41,255 nucleotides of DNA from Kiritimatiellia bacterium (lineage in GTDB: Bacteria; Verrucomicrobiota; Kiritimatiellia; RFP12; UBA1067), in assembly GCA_017405115.1 (NCBI GenBank), contig JAFRBA010000102.1, positions 1 to 41,255 of the forward strand. The letters are read 5' to 3'. The notes beneath the pieces are model-generated. The model was given only the letters and a program-made list of their open reading frames with translations. It had not been told where the DNA came from and ran no database searches. This document shows positions 1-9,577 of this stretch, in pieces. How positions within the stretch are numbered: the stretch's first letter is position 1; every line of letters starts with the position of its first letter. Position numbers and translations under genes: made by a program.

Positions 1-3000
1 CGCGCCAGCGCCGCGCTGCGCTCGGCGCTCGGCGCGGACGACATGCAGCGCCGCCTCAGGGAGATTTACCGTCTCGCGAAGACCGACCTCGAAGAGAGCG
101 GCGTCAACGCGCTCTTCCTGGCGCTCGGCTTCCTCAAATGGCGGGCCACGGGCGCGAACGCGAAGGACTGCCGCGCGCCGATCCTGCTGATGCCGGTCCA
201 GCTCTCGCGAAAGAGCGTCCGCGAAGGATACACCCTCGCCCGCCTGGACGACGACACCGCGCTCAACGCGACCCTCGTCGAGTTCCTGCGCGCGGAGTTC
301 GGCATCGCCGTGGACGGCCTCGACCCCCTGCCGGAGGACGATTCGGGAGTCGCGGTGGACAAGGTCTTCGACGTATTCCGCGAGGCGACGAAGGGCATGG
401 ACGGATGGGCTGTGGAGGAGGAAGCGGCCATCGGCAACTTCTCCTTCGGCAAGTTCGTCATGTGGAAGGACCTCTCCGCGCGCACCGACCAGCTCGCGGC
501 CCATCCGCTCGTCGCCCATCTCATGAAGGGCGGCGGCGCGTTCGACGACGGCGTGGAGCCCTTTCCGCCGGAGGAGGTCTCGTCGCACATAAAGTATGGC
601 GAGCTCTTCACCCCGCTCTCGGCCGACTCGTCGCAGCTTGCGGCCGTGCTTTACTCCGCGATGGGAAAGTCGTTCGTCCTGCACGGCCCGCCCGGAACCG
701 GCAAGTCGCAAACGATCACAAACCTCATCGCCCACAACCTGGCCCTGGGGCGCAAGGTGCTCTTCGTCTCCGAGAAGAAGGCCGCGCTAGACGTCGTCCA
801 CCGCCGCCTCTCGTCCGTCGGCCTCAAGCCATTCTGCCTCGAGCTCCACTCGAACAAGTCCGGCAAGTCGGAGGTGCTCGCCCAGTTCAAGGAGGCCCTT
901 GACTACGTCGACAGGGGCACGCCGAACGAATGGCAGCGCACGGTGGACCAGATCGCCCTCTACCGGACCGAGCTCGACGCCCCCGTGGCCGCGCTCCACA
1001 GGCGCTACCCGAACGGGCTCTCCGCCTACGACTGCTTCGCCGCGAAGATCGCAGGCGGCGCCAAACCGCTCGCGATCGACCCGGGCGCGGGCAGGTGCCG
1101 CGACTGGACCGTCGAGCGCGTGGACGCCGCGCGCGAAGCGCTTCGCACGCTCGCGGCCGACTTCCGGGGCACGACCGCCGACGCCATCCGCGCGCTTGCC
1201 ATAGTGAAGCACTTCAACTGGTCCCCGGCCGAGGAGCAGGCCGCAACGGAGCGCCTCCGTGCCCTCCGCGCGAAGGGACCGTTCATGCGCGGCGTGTCCG
1301 CGCTGTTCCAGGGATACGGGTTCAGGGGCTTCAAGGGCGCGTTCGCCGCGGAGCTGGACGCCGCCATCGCCGCGATGGGGGAGGCGCGCGGCGTGATGCG
1401 CTACCGCGCCTCCGCGGCGGCCATGAGGAAGCTCGCCGGCGCGGCGTTTGCGCGCGCCCTCGAAAGCGGAGAGCTGGACCCCGGCCAGGCGGACGAGGTC
1501 TTCAACCGCTCTCTCGAGGAGAAGACGCTGAACGAAATCCTCCGCACCGAGTCGTCCCTCGCATCCTTCGCCGGGCTCCGCCGCGAGGAGCAGGTCGTCG
1601 AATTCCGCCGGCTCGACGCCGAATACGCGGAGCTCGTCAAGCACGCCGTCCGCGCCCGCCTCGCGTCCTTCCTGCCGCAGGGCCGGCTCGGCGACTGCCC
1701 CGACGGATGCGAGCTCGGCGTCATCCGCCGCGAATGCGCAAAGAAGGCGCGCCAGAAGCCGGTGCGCCGCATCCTCGCCGAGGCGCGCAGCGTCGTCGGG
1801 CGACTCAAGCCGTGCTTCCTGATGAGCCCGCTGTCCGTCGCACAGTACCTCCCCGCCGAGGCGACCTTCGACATGGTAGTGTTCGACGAGGCGTCGCAGA
1901 TACCGGTCTGGGACGCGATAGGCGTCATCGCCCGCGCAAAGCAGTGCGTCGTCGTGGGCGACCCGAAGCAGATGCCGCCCACGAACTTCTTCCAGAAAGG
2001 CGAGAGCGGGGCGGACGACGAAGAAAGCGAGGACCTCGAGAGCATCCTGGACGAATGCCTCGCCGCGGGCCTCCACTCCGCCTACCTCAGCTGGCACTAC
2101 CGCAGCCGCCACGAGTCGCTCATCGCGTTCTCGAACCACAACTACTACGACGACCGCCTCTGCACCTTCCCCGCGGCGAAGACCACCCCACGGCTGGGAG
2201 TCGCCTACCACTACGTCGAAGGCGGCGTCTACGACGCAAAGGCCTCCCGCACGAACAGGGCCGAGGCGGAGGCGCTCGTGGACTACATATTCTCCTGCCT
2301 CGCGGACTCCTCGCGCAAGCGCCGCAGCGCGGGCGTGGTCACGTTCTCGATGGCGCAGAAGAACCTCATCGAGGACATCATCGATGAGCGCCGCTCGGCG
2401 AACCCCAAGTTCGACGACTACTTCGCCGACGAAGCCGAGGAACCCTTCTTCGTGAAGAACCTCGAGAACGTGCAAGGCGACGAGAGGGACGTCATCCTCT
2501 TCTCCGTCTGCTACGCAAAGGGGCCGGACGGAAAGTTCATGATGAACTTCGGTCCGCTGAACCGCTCCGGCGGCGAGCGCCGCCTCAACGTCGCGGTGAC
2601 GCGCGCAAAGGAACAGGTCGTCGTATTCGCGTCGTGCAAGGGCGCGGAGATCGACCTGGCGCGCACCCAGGCCGTCGGCGCGGCGCACCTGAAGGCGTTC
2701 CTGGAGTACGCGGAGCGCGGAGGAACGGCCGTCGCCTCGGACGCGGCGAAGGATCGGCGCGACGCCTTTGCGGACGAAGTCGCGGCGTTCCTCGGGCGGA
2801 ACGGCTACTCCGTCGAGCGCAACGTCGGCTGCTCCGGCTACAGAATCGACATCGGCGTCAGGGGCCAGGGCAAGGGCGACGGGTATCTCGCGGCGATCGA
2901 GTGCGACGGCGACTCGTACGCCTCGGCGCTCACGACGCGCGACCGCGACGAGCTGCGCGCGTCCGTCCTGCGGTCGCTGGGATGGAACGTGATCCACGCC

Positions 3001-3339
3001 TGGTCGGCGGACTGGGCGTTAGACCGCAAGCGCGGGGAGGATCGGCTCCTGAAGGAGCTGGACGAGATACGCCGCGCTCCGGACGGAATGCTCCCGGTCC
3101 CCAAGTTCACCCCGGAGGTGACTTTCCCGCGCAGGCGCGCGGCGTCGACTGCAGAGACGCCGCGCGTGCAGCTGGAATCCGTCCCCAACGACCAGATCCG
3201 CAAAGTCATGGCCGAAGTGGAGAACGACCTCGGCGCATGCGAGCCCGACACGCTGTACCGCGAGACGGCGCGACGATTCGGCTACAAGACCCTCTCGCCC
3301 AAGGCCCGCCAGCGCCTGGAAGGCGTGCGCCGCTTCTGA
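1..3339 (+). CDS. DUF4011-type SF1 helicase with C-terminal PD-(D/E)xK nuclease domain, 5' end outside window
   Basis: The reading frame is open from base 1, so the gene starts upstream; the first internal ATG (43) is not the start. The visible part begins in the DUF4011 region (motif ESGVNALFLALGFLKW near 95-145). Walker A GPPGTGKS is at 685-708, Walker B FDEAS at 1882-1896, and the SF1 C-terminal motif NVAVTRAK ends at 2610. After the helicase core comes a Vsr/MTES_1575-like nuclease fold (YRIDIG near 2839, IECDG near 2896), then a short DUF3320-like tail. Members of this family are large cytosolic DNA/RNA helicase-nucleases, often found in accessory or defence contexts. The specific role here is unknown. 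The gene ends four bases before the convergent TetR gene. Confidence 0.85.
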   Translation, partial: RASAALRSALGADDMQRRLREIYRLAKTDLEESGVNALFLALGFLKWRATGANAKDCRAPILLMPVQLSRKSVREGYTLARLDDDTALNATLVEFLRAEFGIAVDGLDPLPEDDSGVAVDKVFDVFREATKGMDGWAVEEEAAIGNFSFGKFVMWKDLSARTDQLAAHPLVAHLMKGGGAFDDGVEPFPPEEVSSHIKYGELFTPLSADSSQLAAVLYSAMGKSFVLHGPPGTGKSQTITNLIAHNLALGRKVLFVSEKKAALDVVHRRLSSVGLKPFCLELHSNKSGKSEVLAQFKEALDYVDRGTPNEWQRTVDQIALYRTELDAPVAALHRRYPNGLSAYDCFAAKIAGGAKPLAIDPGAGRCRDWTVERVDAAREALRTLAADFRGTTADAIRALAIVKHFNWSPAEEQAATERLRALRAKGPFMRGVSALFQGYGFRGFKGAFAAELDAAIAAMGEARGVMRYRASAAAMRKLAGAAFARALESGELDPGQADEVFNRSLEEKTLNEILRTESSLASFAGLRREEQVVEFRRLDAEYAELVKHAVRARLASFLPQGRLGDCPDGCELGVIRRECAKKARQKPVRRILAEARSVVGRLKPCFLMSPLSVAQYLPAEATFDMVVFDEASQIPVWDAIGVIARAKQCVVVGDPKQMPPTNFFQKGESGADDEESEDLESILDECLAAGLHSAYLSWHYRSRHESLIAFSNHNYYDDRLCTFPAAKTTPRLGVAYHYVEGGVYDAKASRTNRAEAEALVDYIFSCLADSSRKRRSAGVVTFSMAQKNLIEDIIDERRSANPKFDDYFADEAEEPFFVKNLENVQGDERDVILFSVCYAKGPDGKFMMNFGPLNRSGGERRLNVAVTRAKEQVVVFASCKGAEIDLARTQAVGAAHLKAFLEYAERGGTAVASDAAKDRRDAFADEVAAFLGRNGYSVERNVGCSGYRIDIGVRGQGKGDGYLAAIECDGDSYASALTTRDRDELRASVLRSLGWNVIHAWSADWALDRKRGEDRLLKELDEIRRAPDGMLPVPKFTPEVTFPRRRAASTAETPRVQLESVPNDQIRKVMAEVENDLGACEPDTLYRETARRFGYKTLSPKARQRLEGVRRF

Positions 3340-3343
3340 GGCG

Positions 3344-3943
3344 TCATTTCCAGATCGAGATGGCGCGGATGACGTCGGAGAAGCGCACCTTCGCCGCGGC
3401 GGAGTCCTTCTCTGTGCCCAGCACGATGCGCATCGCGCACGACTCGAACTCGGCGTAGATGGCGTCCGTGATGCGATCCACAATTATGTCCGGCGAGAGC
3501 TCCCCGCGGCGCTTCGCGTGCTCCAGCAGGAGGCGCATCGCCGTGCGCGTGCCGGCAGTCCGCGCGGCGATCCCGGCCGTCATGTCCGCGCCAGTGCGCA
3601 CCAGCCCCAGCACGTAGTCGAAGACGGCGATCACGAACTCGCGGTTCCTGAACATCCGCTCCACCACCGCATGGCAGACCTTCTCGAGCCGGGATATCGC
3701 CGGCTCGCGGTTCGCAATGATTTCGACGCACTCGCGCTCGACGGCCGACGTCACCGTATGGATCGCGGCGTCCATCACCTCCCGCTTCGAGCAGAAGTAG
3801 CGGTAGAGCACCGTCCGCGAGACGCCCGCCGACGCGGCTATCATGATGAGCGAGACGTTTTCGTAGCCGACCTGCGAGAAAAGCCTCATGGCCTTCTCCG
3901 CGATCTCGCGCCGCCGTTCCTCGTGGTCCACCTTGCGAGCCAT
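3344..3943 (-). CDS. TetR/AcrR family transcriptional regulator
   Basis: This 199-residue protein has the typical TetR length. The N-terminal helix-turn-helix spans about residues 10-58, with the family signature GVSRTVLYRYFCSKREV near residues 40-56. The helical C-terminal ligand/dimerisation domain has no recognisable ligand signature. The ATG is preceded by GGAGGG about 9 bases upstream. It lies 20 bp after the DsbD-like gene on the same strand and is probably cotranscribed with it, so it may regulate that operon; this is inference. It is tail-to-tail with the helicase gene. Confidence 0.88.
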   Translation of the reverse strand: MARKVDHEERRREIAEKAMRLFSQVGYENVSLIMIAASAGVSRTVLYRYFCSKREVMDAAIHTVTSAVERECVEIIANREPAISRLEKVCHAVVERMFRNREFVIAVFDYVLGLVRTGADMTAGIAARTAGTRTAMRLLLEHAKRRGELSPDIIVDRITDAIYAEFESCAMRIVLGTEKDSAAAKVRFSDVIRAISIWK

Positions 3944-3963
3944 GTCCTAGACCCTCCCCGCCG

Positions 3964-5154
3964 TCATTCGAAGACGGCGAATGCCGGGAGCCCCTTCACC
4001 CGTTCAAAGCCCTCCAACCGCTGAAGCTCGCGGATGTCCTCGGCCTGAAGGCGTATAATCGAATAACGACCCGTCGCGTCCCGCACCGCCGGCTCCTCCA
4101 TCACCCTGTCCATCGCGGCACAGTTCTTGCACCAGCTGGCCCAGCAGTCCACGAGCACGGGGCGCTTCGCGGACGCAAGGGCCGCCGCGAACGTTGACGG
4201 CGTGGCGGCGACCGCCCGCGCCGAGACAGGCTCGGCAGCCCCGCCGCCTCCGATTACACCGAAGCCGCGCAGCGCGAGGTGCCCGTACCAGGCGGCGAAG
4301 CCGACCACGACAACCGCGAAGGCCCTGTTGACCCACCGCATCCAGGCGCCGGGCTTCGGAAGGACCTGCATTCCGGCGCCGAGAAAGGGCCACGGCAGCG
4401 CCATGCCGACGCCAAGGACGAACGGATAGCCCAGCGCGAGGGCGTTGCCGCGCGCAAAGCCGTCAGCCGTGAGCAGCAGAACCGAAACGAGTATCGGCGC
4501 CACGCACGCCCCCGCGAGCACCGCGCTCAGAACCCCCATCAGGAACGCGCCCGCCTTGAAGCGCCGCGCGGAGAAGTCGATGCGGAACACGCCGAGCAGC
4601 GAGAGGGCAAGCGCGACGAACACGGCGGCGACGGCGGCGTTGAACCAAGGGCTCGACTGTATCGTGCCGAAGGCGAGCCCGCCGACGGCCGCCGCGACGC
4701 CGAGGGCGCCGTACGCCATCGCGATGCCGAGTCCGTAGAGGAGCCCGCGGACGGCCGACTTGCCGATTACCAGCAGGTTGACGGGTATCATCGGCAGCAC
4801 GCACGGGGTGAGGTTTAGCGCAAGCCCCCCGAGCAGGATGAGAAGCAGCATGAGCAGCGTTCCCGTTCCCTCGAACGGACTGTGCTCCGGCTCGCGGTTC
4901 TCGAGGAAGGCGACGAAGCGGTCGGCCGGCATGTATCCCTGCGCGATCCGCGGCTGGCTGGCGGCATGCGACGGTTCCACCACGGCCGCATCTTCCGCAT
5001 ACGGCTGGGCAGCGGCTCCGCCGGGGCCGTCGTCGACGAGCCTGCACACCCCGTCGGAGCACTCGTACTTCTGCCCGTTGACGACTTGCACCTCGGCGTC
5101 AGCGGCGAACGCTGCCGCCAGCACAGCGACCAACATGAACGATCTTAGCAACAT
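3964..5154 (-). CDS. DsbD-like thiol:disulfide interchange protein with C-terminal thioredoxin domain
   Basis: The protein is about 396 residues from the ATG at 5154, which opens a clear signal peptide (MLLRSFMLVAVLAAAF). A DsbD/CcdA-type multi-pass membrane domain follows, with its two cysteine motifs LTPCVLP (near residue 115) and GACVAPI. The C-terminal thioredoxin-like domain has a WCKNC active site near residue 340. The family passes electrons from cytoplasmic thioredoxin to periplasmic disulfides. The N-terminal DsbD alpha domain is absent; in its place is a short linker, so it resembles CcdA-thioredoxin fusions. A TGGTATAAT box lies only a few bases upstream of the ATG, so the mRNA may be nearly leaderless. 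Confidence 0.85.
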   Translation of the reverse strand: MLLRSFMLVAVLAAAFAADAEVQVVNGQKYECSDGVCRLVDDGPGGAAAQPYAEDAAVVEPSHAASQPRIAQGYMPADRFVAFLENREPEHSPFEGTGTLLMLLLILLGGLALNLTPCVLPMIPVNLLVIGKSAVRGLLYGLGIAMAYGALGVAAAVGGLAFGTIQSSPWFNAAVAAVFVALALSLLGVFRIDFSARRFKAGAFLMGVLSAVLAGACVAPILVSVLLLTADGFARGNALALGYPFVLGVGMALPWPFLGAGMQVLPKPGAWMRWVNRAFAVVVVGFAAWYGHLALRGFGVIGGGGAAEPVSARAVAATPSTFAAALASAKRPVLVDCWASWCKNCAAMDRVMEEPAVRDATGRYSIIRLQAEDIRELQRLEGFERVKGLPAFAVFE

Positions 5155-5161
5155 GGCGGCT

Positions 5162-5170
5162 ATTATACCA
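5162..5170 (-). promoter_or_regulatory. extended -10 promoter of the DsbD-like/TetR operon
   Basis: On the minus strand this reads TGGTATAAT, an extended -10 box. No good -35 is visible. The distance to the ATG at 5154 is so short that transcription would start at or next to the start codon. The same box recurs upstream of several genes in the window. Confidence 0.55.
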
Positions 5171-5209
5171 CAAAAAACCGTCCGACGACGACATCGCCAG
5201 GCAGTTCGG

Positions 5210-7144
5210 TCATTGCTCGACCGCCTTATCGACAAGCAACAGGTCTTTTTCGTGCGCGTAGACGCCCGACGTCGCCGCGCCAAGGCGGACATGGCAGTCG
5301 TCCATGAACTTCGTGGCATGAAGCCGCCATATCTCCGACGGCGCGTCCTTCGCCCGCTTTCCGACGAGAATCACCCCAGCGCTCCGCTTCTCGCAGCGGT
5401 CCACGATTCGTCCAGACGGATCTATCAGCTCGGCGGAGACCCATTCGCCGGGTTCCATCGTCAGCTCCACCTTCACGTCTCCGGCACCGGCCTTGGCCTG
5501 GAAGTAGATGTCCTGGTTGTCGGCCACCAGCCAGTGGACGCGCCCGTTAGCCACCACGCCCTGCCCCGCAAGCGAGCTCGTCACGCTTACGCGCCGCCCG
5601 TTGGGCTTCACCTCGAAGCGGTAGATCGTGTTCTTGCCCTGCGCCTTCAGCACGTAGTCGAAGTTCGGCGTGGTCATGACGAAAGTGTCGTGCGGCGTGC
5701 CGTTGACGTCGTAGACCTCGACGGGCATCGCGATCTTGGCGTACTTGCCGATCTGCGTCGACGTGAAGCGGATGACGTATTCACCCGGCTTGCGCACGTG
5801 CTGGAGGAACGTGAACGCCCCCCGGTAGCCCGCCGGTTTCTGCCGCTTCGACGCGACGCCGTCGGGATTGTACGGCACAAGACCCTTTATGTCCACCGCA
5901 CCCGTCTCGAACTTGCGCAGCTCCGGCTTCGGCGGATGCTTCGCGGCGAGCGTGGAGAAGTCGAACGAGCCCTTTGCGCCCGAGGCATACGAGACTTCCA
6001 TTACGCCTTTCGCGCCGCCCGGAAGAACGCCGCACCCGGTCATCGCCCCGAACGTGACGGCAGGCCCGTCATGGCAGTTCAGTAGACGGCAGCCGTCGAA
6101 CGACAGGTTGTTGAGATCGTCCGAAATCGTCCCGTTCACGAGCGAGACTGGCGCGCCCCTGCCGACGCGCATGCCGGCCGCGTCGAACACGCAGTCCCGG
6201 AACGTCACGTGGAGCGCGTCGGAGGCGAGGTTGTTTATCTGGAGCGGCCCGTCCCCGTTGCGGGACATCGCGCAGCCCTCGAACCTGAGATCGCCCTTCA
6301 CCGGGGCCTGACCGCCACGCGCAAGAACAAGCCACAGGCCGCGCGAAGCGTTGTCGAACATCCTGCAGTTCCGGTACGTGACGTCCATGCGCCTGTTCGT
6401 GCTCTTGAGCGCCGAGACGTTGATCGCGACGCCAGAGCAGTTGTTGCTGCACATGACGCAGTTCTCGATCAGCACGCGGCAGATGTTGAACGCCGGAAGT
6501 CACGGCTCGATGTCCATGCCGCACTCCGGCAGGGCCCCCTTCGTGTGCATGAACACGCAGTTGCGGATCGTCACGTCGTCGGCGGATATGATGCTCGTTC
6601 CCTGGCGGGCGTGGCCGGAGCAGCGCAGGTTCTCGAGAAGCGCGTGCCTCACGTTCAGCACGTACACGCCGTCGCCGCCGGAGTCCTCGATCGTCAGGTC
6701 GCGCACAACGACGTTCTCTACATTTTGCAGCGAGACGGCATGTCGGTGCTCGCCGTGCTGGTAGCGCGTCTTGTCGAGGTAATCCAGGCGGTTCATCCTC
6801 AATACCGCCCTGCCCTCGCCGCGCATGACGACGTTCGAGACGCCCTTGCAGCGGAAGAGGTTGTCGATGATGCGCTTCATCGAGCCCGGAACCGCGCGGA
6901 CCACCACGCCGTCCTCGAACACGATCTCTGTATTGGAGCGCGGGAACATCATGTCGACGAGCCATTCGGACTCCTGTCTGTCGACGATGACCTTCTTCGC
7001 CCCCGAGTCGAGCGCCGCCTGCAGGCACTTCGTCGCGTTCGTCGGGTTCCACCCGAACGACGACGCCTTCACTGTTTCATCGGCACCCGACGCCGCAAGC
7101 GCCGCCGCCGAGACAACGGCTGCGACGATGTTGATTCTGTCCAT
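5210..7144 (-). pseudogene. right-handed beta-helix surface protein, interrupted by an in-frame TGA
   Basis: The start ATG at 7144 has a strong GGAGGAGGGG site and opens a signal peptide (MDRINIVAAVVSAAALA). The N-terminal half (7144-6500) is a parallel beta-helix with repeated short strands such as VVVRDLTI and VTIRNCVF. The frame meets TGA at 6500-6502 (after GMDIEP) and continues in the same frame for about 430 codons without further stops (NICRVLIENC). The C-terminal half contains more helix rungs and then beta-sandwich-like domains (QDIYFQAKAGAGDVKVEL). It matches the neighbour at 7178-8419 rung by rung. It is probably an extracellular glycan-binding or lyase-like protein. Either a nonsense mutation splits it or the base is a sequencing error. 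Confidence 0.75.
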
Positions 7145-7177
7145 ACCCCTCCTCCTCCGTTCGAATTGCATGTGTTC

Positions 7178-8419
7178 CTACTTTGCCCTAGAAGACGACA
7201 TGAGGACGCTGGATGGGTCAAACGCCACGACCGGCGTGGCGTCGCCACCGACCCTGATGCTGCAGTCCTCAAGGAAGTTTATCGCCCTCAGCCGCCATGT
7301 CTCCGCCTTGCGCGTCTTCTTGAACTTCGCCCGCAGCAGCGCCCCCGCAGGGTTCTTCTCGCACCTGTCGCAGACCTTGCCCTCCGGCGAGACAAGCTCT
7401 GCCGTGACGTGCTCGCCGGGCTGAGGCGAAAGCTCCACCACAACCTCCTCGGCGCCCGCCGGGGCACTGAAGTACATGTCGCGGTTCTGCACAACGAACA
7501 GCGGCACACGCGCGGTCGCCAACATCCCGTGTCCCGGCGTGGACGAGCGCACGGTCCACATGCCGCCCTGGGGGCGGACGTCGAACCGGTAGACATGCGA
7601 GCCGCGCGTCTTCAGCGAGTACACGTGGCGCGGCTGCGACGGGCTGATCGTGAACGTGTCGTGCGTCGTTCCGGCCTGGTCGTAGACGGTCACCTCGCAC
7701 GGCCTGTTGAACTTTACGCCTTCGAACTCTATCGGGAAGTCTCCGCCGGACGGCGTGCGCTGCACAAACGAGAAGCCTCCCCTGATCTTCGGACTCTTCC
7801 CGCATTTGGCACCGTCTTTCGCTTCGGGAACCGCCGGCACGAGATCCTTCAGCTCACACTCTGCCACGTTGAACTGCCGCAGATCCGGCCTCGGCGGAAA
7901 CTTCTTCGCCCACTCCTCAAGTCCGAAGCCCCGCTTCGACGTGCCACGCATCCATTCAAGCGTGCCGCGCGTGCCAACTACTCCGATGCCAGTTCCGCCG
8001 GAGAACGAAACGGGAACCTTGGCCTTGCCGTCCGTGACGACCCTGCACCGCTCGAACGCGCATTCGCCCACATCATGCCGCACCGTTCCGTTCATGAAGC
8101 GAATTGCCGCCGACTTGCCGGACGCGTCGAACACGCAGTCGCTGAAGCTCATCGAAAGCCCGCCGACGCAGAGGTTCTGGACGTCGAGCGGCACCATGCC
8201 GTTGCCAGCCACACGGCAGTTCTCGAAGCGGATGAACCCCTTGACCGGGTTGTGGGTGCCACGAGCGAGAAGCGCCCATATTCCGTAGCAGCGGTTGCCC
8301 GTCACCGTGCAGTTGCGCACCGTCACCGACATCGGCTCGGACTTGTCGCTCAACCCCGACACGTTCATCGCGATGCCGTGCGCGGCATTCCCCTCGAACG
8401 TGCAGTTGTCGATTATCAC
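7178..8419 (-). pseudogene. C-terminal half of a second beta-helix protein (paralogue), N-terminus lost
   Basis: The sequence is homologous to the second half of the 5210-7144 gene: VSGLSDKSEP against VSALKSTNRR, and ARGTHNPVKGFIRFENC against ARGGQAPVKGDLRFEGC. It also shares the C-terminal beta domains (NRDMYFSAPAGAEEVVVEL). Coding character extends a few codons upstream of the GTG at 8419 (RIKSVIIDNC), then a different sequence begins near 8428. There is no signal peptide, no N-terminal rungs and no ribosome site, so the N-terminal half appears to have been replaced by the fragment at 8425-9540. Its product, if made, would lack an export signal. Confidence 0.7.
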
Positions 8420-8424
8420 GCTCT

Positions 8425-9540
8425 TTATCCGTCAACCTCGCCGCTGCGATAGCTCGACTTGTTGTTTTTTATGATACAGTCAACGACATATGCGGTAATA
8501 CTGTTGCTATGCTCTGTCGCGACGCCGCCGCCCGACTTGCCGTTGCTAGAAAAGCCGTTCTGTACGGTGAAACCGACCAAGTGCGAATCCGTTCTCATGT
8601 AGACGCACCTCGCGACGTTGCCGCCATCGATGATTGTGTCCGCTGCCGAGCCAATGGCGCGGACCTTCACGCCTGCCGGGATATTGAGACGGCAGTCAAT
8701 CCCATCGCCGTCCGTAACAGTCTCGGTGGAATACGTGCCTGGTGCCGCCCAAACCGTATCGCCAGAAACGGCGACGGCAAACGCATTTGTGAAAGCCTTG
8801 AACGCCGTCGCCAAGGATGTGCCGTCACCGGATGTTTCGCGCGACTGGTCGACGTACCAATTTCTACCGCTACCAGGCAACACGAAATCAATTGGCTGGC
8901 CATCGTCATCAGCCCAAACGTCGATGTCGGGAATCGCCTTGACGAAGAACGAGCCGATACCCGAAGCGAACTTCAGCGGCGTTTTGCCGGTAGCCGGCCA
9001 TGTCACGTTCAAGTTACAGTTGCTGAGCGTGTCCGCGGCGCCGACGATAAACGCATTGCCGTTCTGCGGCGCGACCGTGACGGTTCCTGTCCCGGAGAAC
9101 GTCCCGGAGAACGTGCCATCGCTGTTTGCCGCCGATCCTTCGCCACGCAGTGTCAGTCCGCTCTTGTTGTTGATGACCTTGCCACCGCCGATCAATCCGC
9201 GCAATGTTCGAGCATTCCCATTGTTGCAGAGATCAAGCGTACCGCCCTCGGCAATGTCAACAACCATGCCCGAAGTGATCGTTTGCGTGGAGGTGTGATT
9301 GATTTTATATGTTCCCGTTGCTCCGATTTTGAGCACTTTGGAAACCGTAACCATCGGTTGATATTGTGTCGTATGATTGAGAATGCCTTCCCTGACTTCT
9401 ACCGACTTAAACATGTTGTCGCTGTTTCCGATTCCCACACTGATAGTAAGCGTTCCGCCGCCGCTTTTCACAAACGTCTTGCCGTTGCTCCCGTATTCTA
9501 TCAAATCGCCCTCATGATTGGCAAGGCGGAGAGAGTGGCA
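8425..9540 (-). pseudogene. internal fragment of an autotransporter-like/beta-helix repeat protein
   Basis: The open frame reads LRLANHEGDLIEYGSNGKTF, then SGGGTLTIS-type passenger repeats typical of autotransporter-associated beta strands. A region beginning RNWYVDQSRETSGDGTS resembles DUF1565/pectate-lyase-like beta-helix starts. There is no start codon with a ribosome site and no signal peptide. Upstream the frame decays within about 40 bp of the GH109 stop. Downstream it ends at TAA (8425-8427), immediately where the neighbouring paralogue fragment begins in another frame. Its base composition is visibly less GC-rich than its neighbours. It looks like an inserted or recombined internal piece, or an assembly join. 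Confidence 0.65.
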
Positions 9541-9577
9541 CGGACGGCCTCGCGCTCGAGCCCGCGATGCGCCGGCC

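Noticed and set aside
787..2997. 736-codon open frame antisense to the helicase
   Set aside because: GC-rich third positions keep the opposite strand open; its translation is Arg/Val/Ala-biased, and the + strand carries clear helicase motifs.
6500..6502. Selenocysteine codon at the TGA
   Set aside because: No SECIS-like hairpin is obvious after the codon, and a beta-helix surface protein is not a known selenoprotein family.
6209..8452. 747-codon plus-strand open frame across the beta-helix genes
   Set aside because: Shadow frame with low-complexity His/Arg/Val composition; the minus strand carries repeated beta-helix rungs.
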